DNA of 64,000 nt from the NCBI RefSeq assembly GCF_001598255.1, contig NZ_BCYP01000020.1, forward strand, positions 62,001-126,000. The letters run 5' to 3'. The DNA comes from Mitsuaria chitosanitabida ATCC BAA-476 = NBRC 102408 (GTDB lineage Bacteria; Pseudomonadota; Gammaproteobacteria; Burkholderiales; Burkholderiaceae_C). A program made the translations under genes and the position numbers. Positions 33,881-41,441 of the stretch are shown here, piece after piece. A model generated the notes under the pieces. The model made no database searches. It was not told the origin of the DNA and saw nothing but the letters and a program-made list of their open reading frames with translations. Numbering within the stretch: position 1 is the stretch's first letter; each line of letters starts with the position of its first letter.

Positions 33881-34813
33881 ATGGCCCGCCCTCCGAAGCT
33901 TGAACTGCCGCTGCGCGACGGTGTCGCCGCCAGCGCGCTCGCCTGTCCGCCAGGACCGTGGCCGCTCGTGCTGGACTTCCTCGCGGAGCGGCTGCCGCTG
34001 GTGACGCGCGAGGACTGGGCCACGCGCATGGCGCGCGGCGACGTGCTCGACGACGCGGGCGCGGCGCTCAGTCCCGGCGCGCCGTATCGCGCGCAGCGCC
34101 GCCTCTACTACTGGCGCTGGCTGGCCGACGAGCCCGAGGTGCCCTTCGCCTCGCGCATCCTGCATCGGGACGAGCACCTGCTGGTCGCCGACAAGCCGCA
34201 CTTCCTGCCGGTCACGCCCAAGGGCCGCTACGTGCGGCAGACCTTGCTGACACGCTTGCGGCGCGAGACCGGCATCGCCGACCTCAGCCCGGTGCACCGC
34301 CTGGACCGGGAGACGGCGGGGCTGACGCTGTTCTCGGTGCAGGCCGCGAGCCGCGACGCGTACCAGCGGCTGTTCCGTGATCGCGAGGTCGAGAAGGTCT
34401 ACGAGGCGATCGCGCCGTGGCGCGACGAAGTCGGCGCGCGCTTGCCGCTCGCCTATGCGAGCCGGCTGGAGGAACACCCCGTCGACTTCATGCAGATGCG
34501 CACCGTGGACGGGGAGCCGAATGCGCTCACGCGCATCGCGCTGATCGAGCGTCTCGGCGCCGACCGTGCCCGCTACGAGCTGCGGCCGCACAGCGGCGTG
34601 AAGCACCAGCTGCGGGCGCAACTCTGCGCGCTGGGCCTGCCCATCGCGGGCGACCGCATCTATCCGGTGCTGCAGCCGGTCGAGGAGGTCGTCGACTTCA
34701 CCCGACCGCTGCAGCTGCTCGCGCGCGAGATCGCCTTCGTCGATCCGATCAGCGGCCAGCCGCGCAGGTTCGTGACCTCGCTGCGGCTGGACGGGACGAG
34801 CGCGGGCGGGTAG
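33881..34813 (+). CDS. RluA-family pseudouridine synthase
   Basis: The 310-residue protein isomerises specific uridines in rRNA or tRNA. It has ILHRDEHLLVADKPHFLPV, the catalytic motif VHRLDRETAGLTLFS (catalytic Asp in HRLDRET) and HSGVKHQLRAQL near the end. An N-terminal extension of about 90 residues replaces the usual S4 domain; it includes ERLPLVTREDWATRMARGDVLD, which may be a degenerate S4-like motif. It is the third gene in tight succession after the murA-like gene. The RNA target is not evident. Confidence 0.92.
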   Translation: MARPPKLELPLRDGVAASALACPPGPWPLVLDFLAERLPLVTREDWATRMARGDVLDDAGAALSPGAPYRAQRRLYYWRWLADEPEVPFASRILHRDEHLLVADKPHFLPVTPKGRYVRQTLLTRLRRETGIADLSPVHRLDRETAGLTLFSVQAASRDAYQRLFRDREVEKVYEAIAPWRDEVGARLPLAYASRLEEHPVDFMQMRTVDGEPNALTRIALIERLGADRARYELRPHSGVKHQLRAQLCALGLPIAGDRIYPVLQPVEEVVDFTRPLQLLAREIAFVDPISGQPRRFVTSLRLDGTSAGG

Positions 34814-34959
34814 CGCGCGCTCGTCGAGGCGGATCGCGCCTCGCCCCCTCGCCGTCGCCCGATCGGGGCCACCGCGCGACGAGGTCCGGCATCTCTCTCA
34901 GGCGTTCAGGCCTTCGAGCCGGGCGATCGGACATCGGGGACGTCCGACCGCCGACGCGC

Positions 34960-35475
34960 TCACGCGCTCAGCACCTCGAGCCGGCGCAGCGCGGCCAGCG
35001 TCGCGCGGCAGGCATGCGCCAGCTCCACGCCCTTGGTCACGAGGTGCTCGTGGAAGAAGGCGTGATGCACCGCGTGCTCGTGGAAGGCCAGCGGCGTCAG
35101 CACGGCCGAGAACACCGGCACGCCGGTGTCCAGCTGCACCCGCATCAGCCCGTCGATGACGGCCTGCGCGACGAAGTCGTGGCGGTAGATGCCGCCGTCG
35201 ACGACCAGCGCGCAGGCGAGCACCGCGTCGTAGCGGCCGCTGCGCGCGAGCTTCATCGCATGCAAGGGGATCTCGAAGGCGCCGGGGACCTCGAAGGTCT
35301 CGACGTCGACGGGCCCCGCCGTGGCGAGCTCGCGTTGCGCGGCCTCGCGACAGCGGCCGACCAGGTCGGCATGCCAGCTCGCGGACACGATGGCGACGCG
35401 CGGCGCGCGATCGCCCCGCGCCGACGCAGACGTGGCGGAGGAGGGAGTGGAGACGTTGGGAATGGTCTGATTCAT
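34960..35475 (-). CDS. ribH: 6,7-dimethyl-8-ribityllumazine synthase, RibH2 type
   Basis: This enzyme makes the riboflavin precursor from 5-amino-6-ribitylaminouracil and dihydroxybutanone phosphate. The 171-residue protein matches the RibH2 class known from Brucella: VEVETFEVPGAFEIPLHA, VVDGGIYRHDFVA.AVI, VFSAVLTP and a His-rich HEHAVHHAFFHEHLVTKGVELAHAC. The start MNQTIPN gives the same N-terminus as Brucella RibH2. It is preceded by an FMN riboswitch and by a perfect hairpin that masks its start codon, and it is not linked to other rib genes here. Confidence 0.94.
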   Translation of the reverse strand: MNQTIPNVSTPSSATSASARGDRAPRVAIVSASWHADLVGRCREAAQRELATAGPVDVETFEVPGAFEIPLHAMKLARSGRYDAVLACALVVDGGIYRHDFVAQAVIDGLMRVQLDTGVPVFSAVLTPLAFHEHAVHHAFFHEHLVTKGVELAHACRATLAALRRLEVLSA

Positions 35476-35507
35476 GAGGACCCTTTGACAGGTGGACGAT
35501 GAATCAG
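35467..35507 (-). promoter_or_regulatory. Start-codon sequestering hairpin of ribH
   Basis: The first nine bases of the ribH coding region, ATGAATCAG (35475-35467), pair perfectly with CTGATTCAT (35507-35499) upstream in the mRNA. The 23-base loop contains the AAAGGG Shine-Dalgarno. This hairpin lies between the FMN aptamer and the gene and could be the expression platform that blocks translation. Confidence 0.6.
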
Positions 35508-35580
35508 GGCGCGCACGCACAGCGCGGCTCGCCGTCGACGCGTGCGCAGGCACGCGCCGGCGCTGGGCCGACGATGAACG

Positions 35581-35748
35581 CGATCTCTTTCATCCGGACT
35601 GTGACCGTCGGCCCTGGCCTCTCACCAGGTCTGCTGACCCCGTCGCCGCAAGGGCGGTGACGGGCGCTCGCGGGCTCCCAGGCGCATCGATCGGGCGACC
35701 GAGTCCTGGATACCGCCGGTGGGGAATTTCGCCCCGCCCTGAGAACGC
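35581..35748 (-). ncRNA. FMN riboswitch (RFN element)
   Basis: The minus-strand transcript contains the conserved RFN blocks in order: AGGGCGGGGCGAAATTCCCC, ACCGGCGGT, GAGCCCGCGAGC, GTCAGCAGA, CTGGTGAGA with CCAGGGCCGACGGT, and ACAGTCCGGATGAAAGAGA. P1 can form between GTTCTC and GAGATC. FMN binding would reduce ribH expression. No intrinsic terminator follows the aptamer, which points to translational or Rho-dependent control. Confidence 0.96.
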
Positions 35749-35825
35749 TGCCCCGCGTCCTCCCAAGGAAGGCAACGGGGCGGGCGGATTCTAGGGGGCG
35801 CGTCCGGGCGGCGCTGTCGCCTTCG

Positions 35826-36500
35826 TCAGAAGCCCCACTGCAGCTGGGCGCTGAACATGTCGGCCCGGCTGCGGTAGACATTTCCCCAGAGATAAGCGGC
35901 GGTGAGGTCGACGCCGCCGCCCAGCGCGGCCTTGAAGACCGGGCCGGCGCGCCAGGACCTGGGCTCGGCGAATCCCTGCACGCCGGCGCGCCAGCCGGGC
36001 TGCCAGCGGTACAGCGCCTGCCATTGCAGCTTGGCCTGGTTCTGCCGGCGCGCGGCCGCGTCGTGGGCCCAGAAAAGGTTGAGGTTGAGCTGCGTCCATC
36101 CCCATTCGGTCTGGAACACCGGACCCATCTCGATCGCGTTGCCCTGCCCGCGGTTGCGGATCACCTGCAGGTGCAGGGCCAGGTCATAGGGCGTGTCGCC
36201 CTGCGTGAGCAGGAACTGGTTCACCCAGTTGATCGAGCTCAGCGACTGATGGCGCAAGTCGGCGCCGATCCAGCTCAGCAGCAGCTCGGTGCTCCAGCGC
36301 GAGGTCACGCCGCGGCGCAGGCCGACCTCGGGCCACAGGGTCGCACCGCCGTCGGGGGGATCGACACTCCAGTAACGCAGGTCCAGCGTGGTGTGGCCGG
36401 CCTCGCTGTACGGACGCACGAGGTAGTAGCCGGGGTCGGCGTCGGCCGCGCCCGCGCCGATCCCCAGCAGCAATCCCACGATCAGCCGGCATCTGGTCAT
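35826..36500 (-). CDS. Hypothetical secreted protein, probable outer-membrane beta-barrel
   Basis: The 224-residue protein has a signal peptide (MTRCRLIVGLLLGIGAGAADA) and alternating aromatic/polar strands throughout (TTLDLRYWSVD, WSTELLLSWIGADLRHQSLSS, LALHLQVIRNRGQGNAIEMGP). It ends in Phe (FSAQLQWGF), the usual last residue of outer-membrane barrels recognised by BamA. No named family is recognised. It is alone between the riboswitch and the diguanylate cyclase gene, which is divergent. Confidence 0.75.
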   Translation of the reverse strand: MTRCRLIVGLLLGIGAGAADADPGYYLVRPYSEAGHTTLDLRYWSVDPPDGGATLWPEVGLRRGVTSRWSTELLLSWIGADLRHQSLSSINWVNQFLLTQGDTPYDLALHLQVIRNRGQGNAIEMGPVFQTEWGWTQLNLNLFWAHDAAARRQNQAKLQWQALYRWQPGWRAGVQGFAEPRSWRAGPVFKAALGGGVDLTAAYLWGNVYRSRADMFSAQLQWGF

Positions 36501-36634
36501 CGCACCCCCTGAGGCATGGGGGGCGATTGTCGTGCCCGTCCCCGCTTGGAGTTTCCCCGGGGAAACCAGCGCGCTTTGCTCGGCACAATGAATCGAAGGT
36601 GATTCGCAGCTCGTCGCCAGCCAGACACCCCCTC

Positions 36635-37939
36635 ATGACCCACAAGGCCATCAGCATCTCGGTCGGAGCGCGCTCCATGCTGGCGCTCTTCGCGTTCGGT
36701 CTGCTGCTCGTGGCGCTGTCCAGCGCCTGGCAGCTGCGCGAGGACACCCACCGGCGCGCCGCGCAGGTCGAGGCCGATCTCAACACCATCCCGCTGCTCT
36801 ACGCCGGCCCGCTGGCCTACAGCCTGCAGCAAGAGCGGCTCCAGCAGCGCCCCGAGGCCGTCAGCGGCCTGCTGCATCACATCCTGACCCGCCACCACCT
36901 GCGCAGCGTCGAGCTGCAGACCGGCGCCGGCGAGCAGTTCCGCGCGCTGTCCGACGACGACGCCGAACCGGGCCAGAGCGCGCGCTTCTCGCTCGCCGGC
37001 AGCGGCGAGCTGCGGCTGCAGGCCGTCGCGGCCACCATGGCCGACACGCTGCGGCGCGACCCGCTGCTGCGCACGACGCTGATCCACCTGCTGGCGGCCA
37101 CCATCCTGGGACTGGGCGCGGCGCTGCTGATCGACCGTCTGCTGCTGCGGCACCTGCAGCGCCTGTCGGAGCAGGCGCGCCGCTTCGATCCGACGTTGCC
37201 GCCGCAATCGCTGAGCTGGGTCGATGCCGGCGAGCCGCGTCCGCGCGAGGTACTGCAGCTGGAGCAGGCCATCGACCATGTGCGGACCTCGCTGGGCGAC
37301 GAACTGCATCGCGAGCAGTCGCGCGGCCGCGAGCTGCGCGAGGAGATCGCGCGCCAGCACCGCGCGCTGCAGCAGGCGGAGCGCTCGCTCGAGGCCAAGC
37401 GGCGCGAACTGGCGTCGATGGAGCGCAACGACGCGCTGACCGGCATCGCCAACCGGCGCGAGTTCGACCAGGCCCTGCGTCGCGAGTTCAAGCGCGCGCA
37501 ACGGGATCAGGGACGCCTGGCGCTGGCGATCATCGACGTCGATCATCTGAAGCCCTTCAACGAGCAGCACGGCCGCGCCGCCGGCGACGAGGTGCTGCGC
37601 CGACTGGCCCGGCTGCTGGCCGAGCACTTCCAGCGCGACACCGACGTGGTGGCGCGCCTGGGCGGCGAGGAGTTCGCGGTGTTGCTGCCGGGCTTCGACG
37701 CCGAATCGGCGCAAGGGCTGCTGGAAGTGCTGCGCGACACCTGGCGCGCGCTGGGCCTGCCGCACGGCGCGCTGCCGGACGAGGCGCTGACCGATGACAT
37801 CGTGACGATCAGCGCCGGCCTCGCGGCTTATCAGCCGGGCCATCCCTACCTGAGCCCGCAGGCCCTGATGCAGGCCGCGGACGAGGCGCTCTACCTGGCC
37901 AAGCACATGGGCCGGGACCGGCTCTGCCTGGCGTCCTGA
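36635..37939 (+). CDS. Membrane-anchored diguanylate cyclase (GGDEF)
   Basis: This inner-membrane signalling enzyme synthesises c-di-GMP from two GTP. The 434-residue protein has TM helices at about 11-32 and 142-165 flanking a periplasmic sensor region, then a HAMP-like and coiled-coil segment (about 165-265). The GGDEF domain (from about 270; NDALTGIANRREFD) has the active motif GGEEF and an allosteric I-site RxxD (RDTD) five residues before it. It should be catalytically competent and feedback-inhibited. The start is MTHKAIS; the longer upstream frame has no signal. Confidence 0.93.
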   Translation: MTHKAISISVGARSMLALFAFGLLLVALSSAWQLREDTHRRAAQVEADLNTIPLLYAGPLAYSLQQERLQQRPEAVSGLLHHILTRHHLRSVELQTGAGEQFRALSDDDAEPGQSARFSLAGSGELRLQAVAATMADTLRRDPLLRTTLIHLLAATILGLGAALLIDRLLLRHLQRLSEQARRFDPTLPPQSLSWVDAGEPRPREVLQLEQAIDHVRTSLGDELHREQSRGRELREEIARQHRALQQAERSLEAKRRELASMERNDALTGIANRREFDQALRREFKRAQRDQGRLALAIIDVDHLKPFNEQHGRAAGDEVLRRLARLLAEHFQRDTDVVARLGGEEFAVLLPGFDAESAQGLLEVLRDTWRALGLPHGALPDEALTDDIVTISAGLAAYQPGHPYLSPQALMQAADEALYLAKHMGRDRLCLAS

Positions 37940-37957
37940 CCCGGCCCGGAAACGACG

Positions 37958-37977
37958 CGGGGCCCCTCAGGGCCCCG
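37958..37977. terminator. Possible bidirectional terminator hairpin
   Basis: CGGGGCCC-CTCA-GGGCCCCG is a perfect 8-bp stem between the convergent cyclase and HDOD genes. No clear U tract follows on either strand, so termination strength is uncertain. Confidence 0.5.
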
Positions 37978-37997
37978 TGTGCCACGCGGGCTGTCGA

Positions 37998-38840
37998 TCA
38001 GCGGCCGCGTTCCTCGGCCTGCTGCAGCTGTTCCTCGACGCGGCGCGCGGCGCGCAGCATCAGGGTCTCGTCCAGCTGCGCCTGCGGGGCGATGGTCATG
38101 ACGGTCTCGTCCAGCGCCTCGGGCTGGTTCATCAGCGTCCAGGCGATCAGCGAGATCGCCCCCACGCCGCGGCGCTGCATCGCCTCGGGCATGCGCAGTT
38201 CCTGCTCGACCTGCACGTGATAGCGCACGCTGGCGACGGCGGCGGGCGCCAGGCCCCAGCTCTCGCACAACGCCGCGCCCAGCGCGTCATGGCTGACGCC
38301 GAAGGCGGTGTGTTCCAGCTGGACCAGTTCCCGATCGCTGCTGGCGGCGCGCAGCATCGCCGGGTAGTGACCGGGGGCGTGGCGGTAGAGCACCGCCTTG
38401 CCGCATTCCTCGAACAGCCCGGCCGAGTGCGCGGCCCACGGGTCCACGCCCAGCATCTGCCCCATGCGGCCCATCAGCAGGCCGCGCTTGGCGGCGCGAG
38501 CCCAGACGGGCTCCAGCTCGGCGGCGGGCGGGAAGGCGGCGCGCAGGCCCATCTCGAAGGTGATGGCCGCGACCTCGCGCATGCCCAGATACGTCAGCGC
38601 CTGATGCACCGTCTGCACCCGGCCTCGCAGGCCGTACAGGGACGAGTTCACCGCCTTCAGCACGGCCGCGGCCAACGCCATGTCGGTCTCGACCAGCGAG
38701 GACACGGCCTGCAGGTCGATGTCCTCGTCCGCCATCAGCAGCGAGAGCTTGACCAGGACTTCGGGCTGGGTGGGGATCTCGATGTCGAGCGCACGCAGTT
38801 GAGGATCGACAGGCATGGTGGTCGTCGGTTGTTTGTTCAA
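37998..38840 (-). CDS. HDOD-domain signalling protein
   Basis: The 280-residue protein is an HDOD domain (about 25-215). Characteristic parts are IPTQPEVLVKLSLLMADEDIDLQAVSSLVETD, AAVLKAVNSSLYGLRGRVQTVHQALTYLGMREV and GLFEECGKAVLYRHAPGHY. HDOD proteins lack the metal-binding HD dyad and are usually regulatory, often in stress or c-di-GMP pathways. The convergent diguanylate cyclase gene makes a functional link plausible but not shown. The start MNKQPTTTM is the first available Met. Confidence 0.9.
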   Translation of the reverse strand: MNKQPTTTMPVDPQLRALDIEIPTQPEVLVKLSLLMADEDIDLQAVSSLVETDMALAAAVLKAVNSSLYGLRGRVQTVHQALTYLGMREVAAITFEMGLRAAFPPAAELEPVWARAAKRGLLMGRMGQMLGVDPWAAHSAGLFEECGKAVLYRHAPGHYPAMLRAASSDRELVQLEHTAFGVSHDALGAALCESWGLAPAAVASVRYHVQVEQELRMPEAMQRRGVGAISLIAWTLMNQPEALDETVMTIAPQAQLDETLMLRAARRVEEQLQQAEERGR

Positions 38841-38913
38841 TGGTATCCCCTGCCCGTGCAGGCACGCATCCCGCCTTTGGCGGACAGCGCGTGACGAGTT
38901 GTTCCGAGGGCGT

Positions 38914-39675
38914 TCAGCGGACGAAGGCGTCCCAGCCGGTCTTGAGGATGAGCAGCGAGACGACCACGACGAACATGCCGCGCACGAAGCCCGCGCCCTT
39001 GGCCAGCGCCATGCGGGTGCCGACCAGGCTGCCCACCACGTTGGCCACGGCCATCACGGCCGCCACGTGCCACCAGATGTGGCCCTTGCTGACGAAGAGC
39101 ACCAGCGCCGCGAAGTTGGTCGCGGTGTTGAGCAGCTTGGCGGTGGCGGAGGCGTGCAGGAAGTCGAAGCCGAGCAGCCGCACGAACAGGAAGACGAAGA
39201 AGCTGCCGGTGCCCGGACCGAAGAAGCCGTCGTAGAAGCCGATGACCAGGCCGATCGCGCTGGCGATCAGGGTCTGCATCGCGGCCTCGTGGCGCGGGGC
39301 GTGGTGGCGGCCGAGGTCCTTCTTGGCCAGCGTGTACAGCAGCACGCCCAGCAGGATCAGCGGGAGCGCCTTGCGCAGGCCGCTCGGGTCCACCTGCGTG
39401 ACGGCCCAGGCGCCGCAGAAGCTGCCGACCAGCGCGGCCACCGCCGCCGGCATCAGCGAGCGCCAGGGCAGCGAGACGCGTTTGGCGTATTGATGGGTGG
39501 CCCAGGCGGTCCCCCAGATGGCGGCGCCCTTGTTGGTGCCGAAGAGGGTGGCCGGTGCGGCGTTGGGATAGACGCTGAACAGCGCGGGCACCAGGATCAG
39601 CCCACCACCGCCCACCACGGCATCGACAAATCCCGCCGCCAGCGACGCGGCGGCGGCGGTCAACAACTCGATCAT
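38914..39675 (-). CDS. TSUP-family (TauE/SafE) anion exporter
   Basis: The 253-residue protein is a polytopic inner-membrane protein with the TauE/SafE layout. It has AAGFVDAVVGGGGLILVPAL in the first half and the repeated GFYDGFFGPGTGSFFVFLFVRLLGFDF in the second. The family exports sulfite, sulfoacetate or related small anions; the substrate here is unknown. The start MIELLTAA was chosen as the first Met directly before TM1. A terminator and a structured-looking leader lie immediately upstream, an unusual arrangement described separately. Confidence 0.9.
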   Translation of the reverse strand: MIELLTAAAASLAAGFVDAVVGGGGLILVPALFSVYPNAAPATLFGTNKGAAIWGTAWATHQYAKRVSLPWRSLMPAAVAALVGSFCGAWAVTQVDPSGLRKALPLILLGVLLYTLAKKDLGRHHAPRHEAAMQTLIASAIGLVIGFYDGFFGPGTGSFFVFLFVRLLGFDFLHASATAKLLNTATNFAALVLFVSKGHIWWHVAAVMAVANVVGSLVGTRMALAKGAGFVRGMFVVVVSLLILKTGWDAFVR

Positions 39676-39740
39676 GGAACTCGACTCGCAAGGGCGGCGC
39701 GTGCCGCGGAAGCGGGCCGCAAACCACCGAGAGCCGGGCC

Positions 39741-39774
39741 ACAAAAACAAAACGGGCGCCTGTTCAGGCGCCCG
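39741..39774 (-). terminator. Orphan intrinsic terminator upstream of the TSUP gene
   Basis: A perfect 10-bp stem (CGGGCGCCTG/CAGGCGCCCG, 39753-39762 and 39765-39774, 2-base loop) is followed on the minus strand by TTTTGTTTTTG. It points at no upstream gene: on this strand nothing is encoded between it and beyond 40222. It lies 66 bases before the TSUP start, in the position of an attenuator. Confidence 0.85.
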
Positions 39775-40010
39775 CGAATTGTGACAGTGTCACCGTATCT
39801 CGTTGGTATTCGTTTGATCTGTTTGTCTCCTCAGCCCCCGTAGGCAACCACCATTCGCACGGCAGTCGCGTCGAGTGGGGTGGATCCTAGGACCAGCCCC
39901 ACCATGCACGCACTTGGGGTTTTCACTCGGCGCGCGCACCAAGTTGGATCGGTTAGCCGGCCCTCACTTTCTAAAAATCGCCAATGCTCATGCGGATGGC
40001 GATGATCGCC
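39775..40010 (-). ncRNA. Candidate structured leader or small RNA ending at the orphan terminator
   Basis: About 235 bases on the minus strand have no plausible gene. They contain a strong hairpin, GTGGGG/CCCCAC with inner pairs (39875-39902), an ACTTGG/CCAAGT stem and a GTGACA-C-TGTCAC dyad (39783-39795) just before the terminator. A 60-codon frame (39831-40013) exists but looks random. No known riboswitch class is recognised. Either a small RNA or an attenuation leader for the TSUP exporter would fit. Confidence 0.35.
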
Positions 40011-40122
40011 CACCGCACTGTTCTCGCCCCTTGGGCGGGGTTCGCCCGGTGTCGCGTGGCGGTGTCACACCCCTGAAATGGAGGGGCCCGCGCAACGGCG
40101 TCGCGCATTGCTGTCGGCGCCC

Positions 40123-40155
40123 GGGAACTTTCGGCGCCGCTGGCGCAATACGTTC
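40123..40155 (+). promoter_or_regulatory. Possible ECF-type promoter of the sigma-factor operon
   Basis: GGGAACTTT (40123-40131) matches the GGAAC -35 of ECF sigma factors and lies about 90 bases upstream of the sigma gene. A CGTTC at 40151 is a possible -10, though the 22-base gap is longer than usual. This would fit autoregulation. Confidence 0.3.
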
Positions 40156-40221
40156 ATCCTCGGAAGCGCGGCTTCCGGATCCGACAAGCCCTGTGACGCC
40201 CACGCACACCGACCCACGCCG

Positions 40222-40875
40222 ATGAGCTTCTGGACCCGACTGGCCGGCCGCGCCCGCCACCACCCCGACCCGGACGACGCGCCGTCGCAGGCCGCCGCGC
40301 CCGACCCCGCCGCCGTACAGGCGCTGGTGCGCCGGCTGCGCCAGGGTGACGCGAGCGCGCTGGCGCCGATCTACCGCGGCGAATCGCCGGGGGTCTACCG
40401 TTACGCGCTGGCCCTGTGCGGTCAGCCCGACCTGGCGGCCGACGCGATGCAGGAGGCCTTCGTCCAGTTCGCCGGCCGGCCCGAGGGCTGGGATGCCGGG
40501 CGGGGCAGCCTCGGCGCCTACCTGGCCGGGATGGCGCGTCACCACCTGCTGGCCCGCTGGCGGGATCAGCCCGTCGCCCACGACGAGACGGCGTCGGACG
40601 ACGACGATCACGTCGAGGCCCCCGAGCAGCAACTGGTCCGCGCCCAGGACCAGGCCCGCCTGTGGGAGGCGGTGCAGTCGCTCCCGTGGATGTTCCGCGA
40701 GGCGCTGGTGCTGGTCGACCTGCAGGAACGCTCCTATGTCGAGGCCGCGCGCATCGCCGGCGTCGAGCTCAACACCCTGCGCACCCGCCTGCACCGCGGG
40801 CGCGCCCGACTGCTGTCGGTCTTGCGGGACGAGTGCCCGACGACCGCCGCCGTCCGTTCATCGAAGTCCGCATGA
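40222..40875 (+). CDS. RNA polymerase sigma factor, ECF subfamily
   Basis: The 217-residue protein has a Pro/Ala-rich start, a sigma-2 region (IYRGESPGVYRYALALCGQPDLAADAMQEAFVQFAG) and a sigma-4 region (SLPWMFREALVLVDLQERSYVEAARIAGVELNTLRTRLHRGRARL), separated by a short acidic linker. It lacks sigma-1 and sigma-3, as ECF factors do. Its stop overlaps the ATG of the next gene (ATGA). The two genes after it look like its membrane partner and a secreted target. The start MSFWTRL was chosen as the first Met; no strong RBS is visible. Confidence 0.93.
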   Translation: MSFWTRLAGRARHHPDPDDAPSQAAAPDPAAVQALVRRLRQGDASALAPIYRGESPGVYRYALALCGQPDLAADAMQEAFVQFAGRPEGWDAGRGSLGAYLAGMARHHLLARWRDQPVAHDETASDDDDHVEAPEQQLVRAQDQARLWEAVQSLPWMFREALVLVDLQERSYVEAARIAGVELNTLRTRLHRGRARLLSVLRDECPTTAAVRSSKSA

Positions 40876-41369
40876 TGAAGACCACCGACACGCCCTCCTC
40901 CCGCACCGCGCGCCTGGCCGACTGGCTCTGGGCCGCCGGACAGGACCTGCGCCGGCAGTCGCCCCCGCCCGGGCGCGACGACGCCGCCATCGCCGCGATG
41001 CAGGCGCGCTTCGCGCAGCGTCAGGCCACGGAACGCCGGATGCGCTTGCGCTGGTCGCTGGTCGGGCCGGGGCTGTGCGCCTCGGTGCTGGTGGCCTGCG
41101 TCTGGCTGGTCAATCTCGCGCCGCCGGACCGTGACGGGACCACGCTCTCGCGCGGCAGCGACTTCATCGTCCTCGTGTCCGCCGACCGCTGGGCCGCCTA
41201 CGAGAAGGCCGGCGCGGGCACCGCCTGGCTGGTGCCGACCGAGGTCCCGCGCGAGCGGCTCGCGCTGCTCGGCCTGCCCTACGACCCGGCCACCGCCGCC
41301 GAGCCCGTGCATGCGGAGCTGCTGGTGCACGCCTCCGGCGATGTGCTGGCGATGCGCGTGATGCCCTGA
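40872..41369 (+). CDS. Single-pass membrane protein, probable anti-sigma factor
   Basis: The 165-residue protein has an N-terminal cytoplasmic part of about 60 residues (Arg-rich, MMKTTDTPSSRTARLADWLW), one TM helix (61-81, WSLVGPGLCASVLVACVWLV) and a periplasmic part of about 80 residues. The order matches single-pass anti-sigma factors, and it starts inside the sigma gene's stop. It carries no recognisable ASD or zinc-binding HxxxCxxC motif. The call therefore rests mainly on topology and gene order. Confidence 0.7.
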   Translation: MMKTTDTPSSRTARLADWLWAAGQDLRRQSPPPGRDDAAIAAMQARFAQRQATERRMRLRWSLVGPGLCASVLVACVWLVNLAPPDRDGTTLSRGSDFIVLVSADRWAAYEKAGAGTAWLVPTEVPRERLALLGLPYDPATAAEPVHAELLVHASGDVLAMRVMP

Positions 41370-41441
41370 TCCCGCCACCGATTCCTTCAGCCCCCCGCGT
41401 CCGTGACGACAACCGATCGACCCCGTTCCCTGGAGACCGCC

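Noticed and set aside
39831-40013. 60-codon minus-strand frame in the TSUP upstream region
   Set aside because: No Shine-Dalgarno, no domain and a composition like noise; it is covered by the structured-leader candidate instead.
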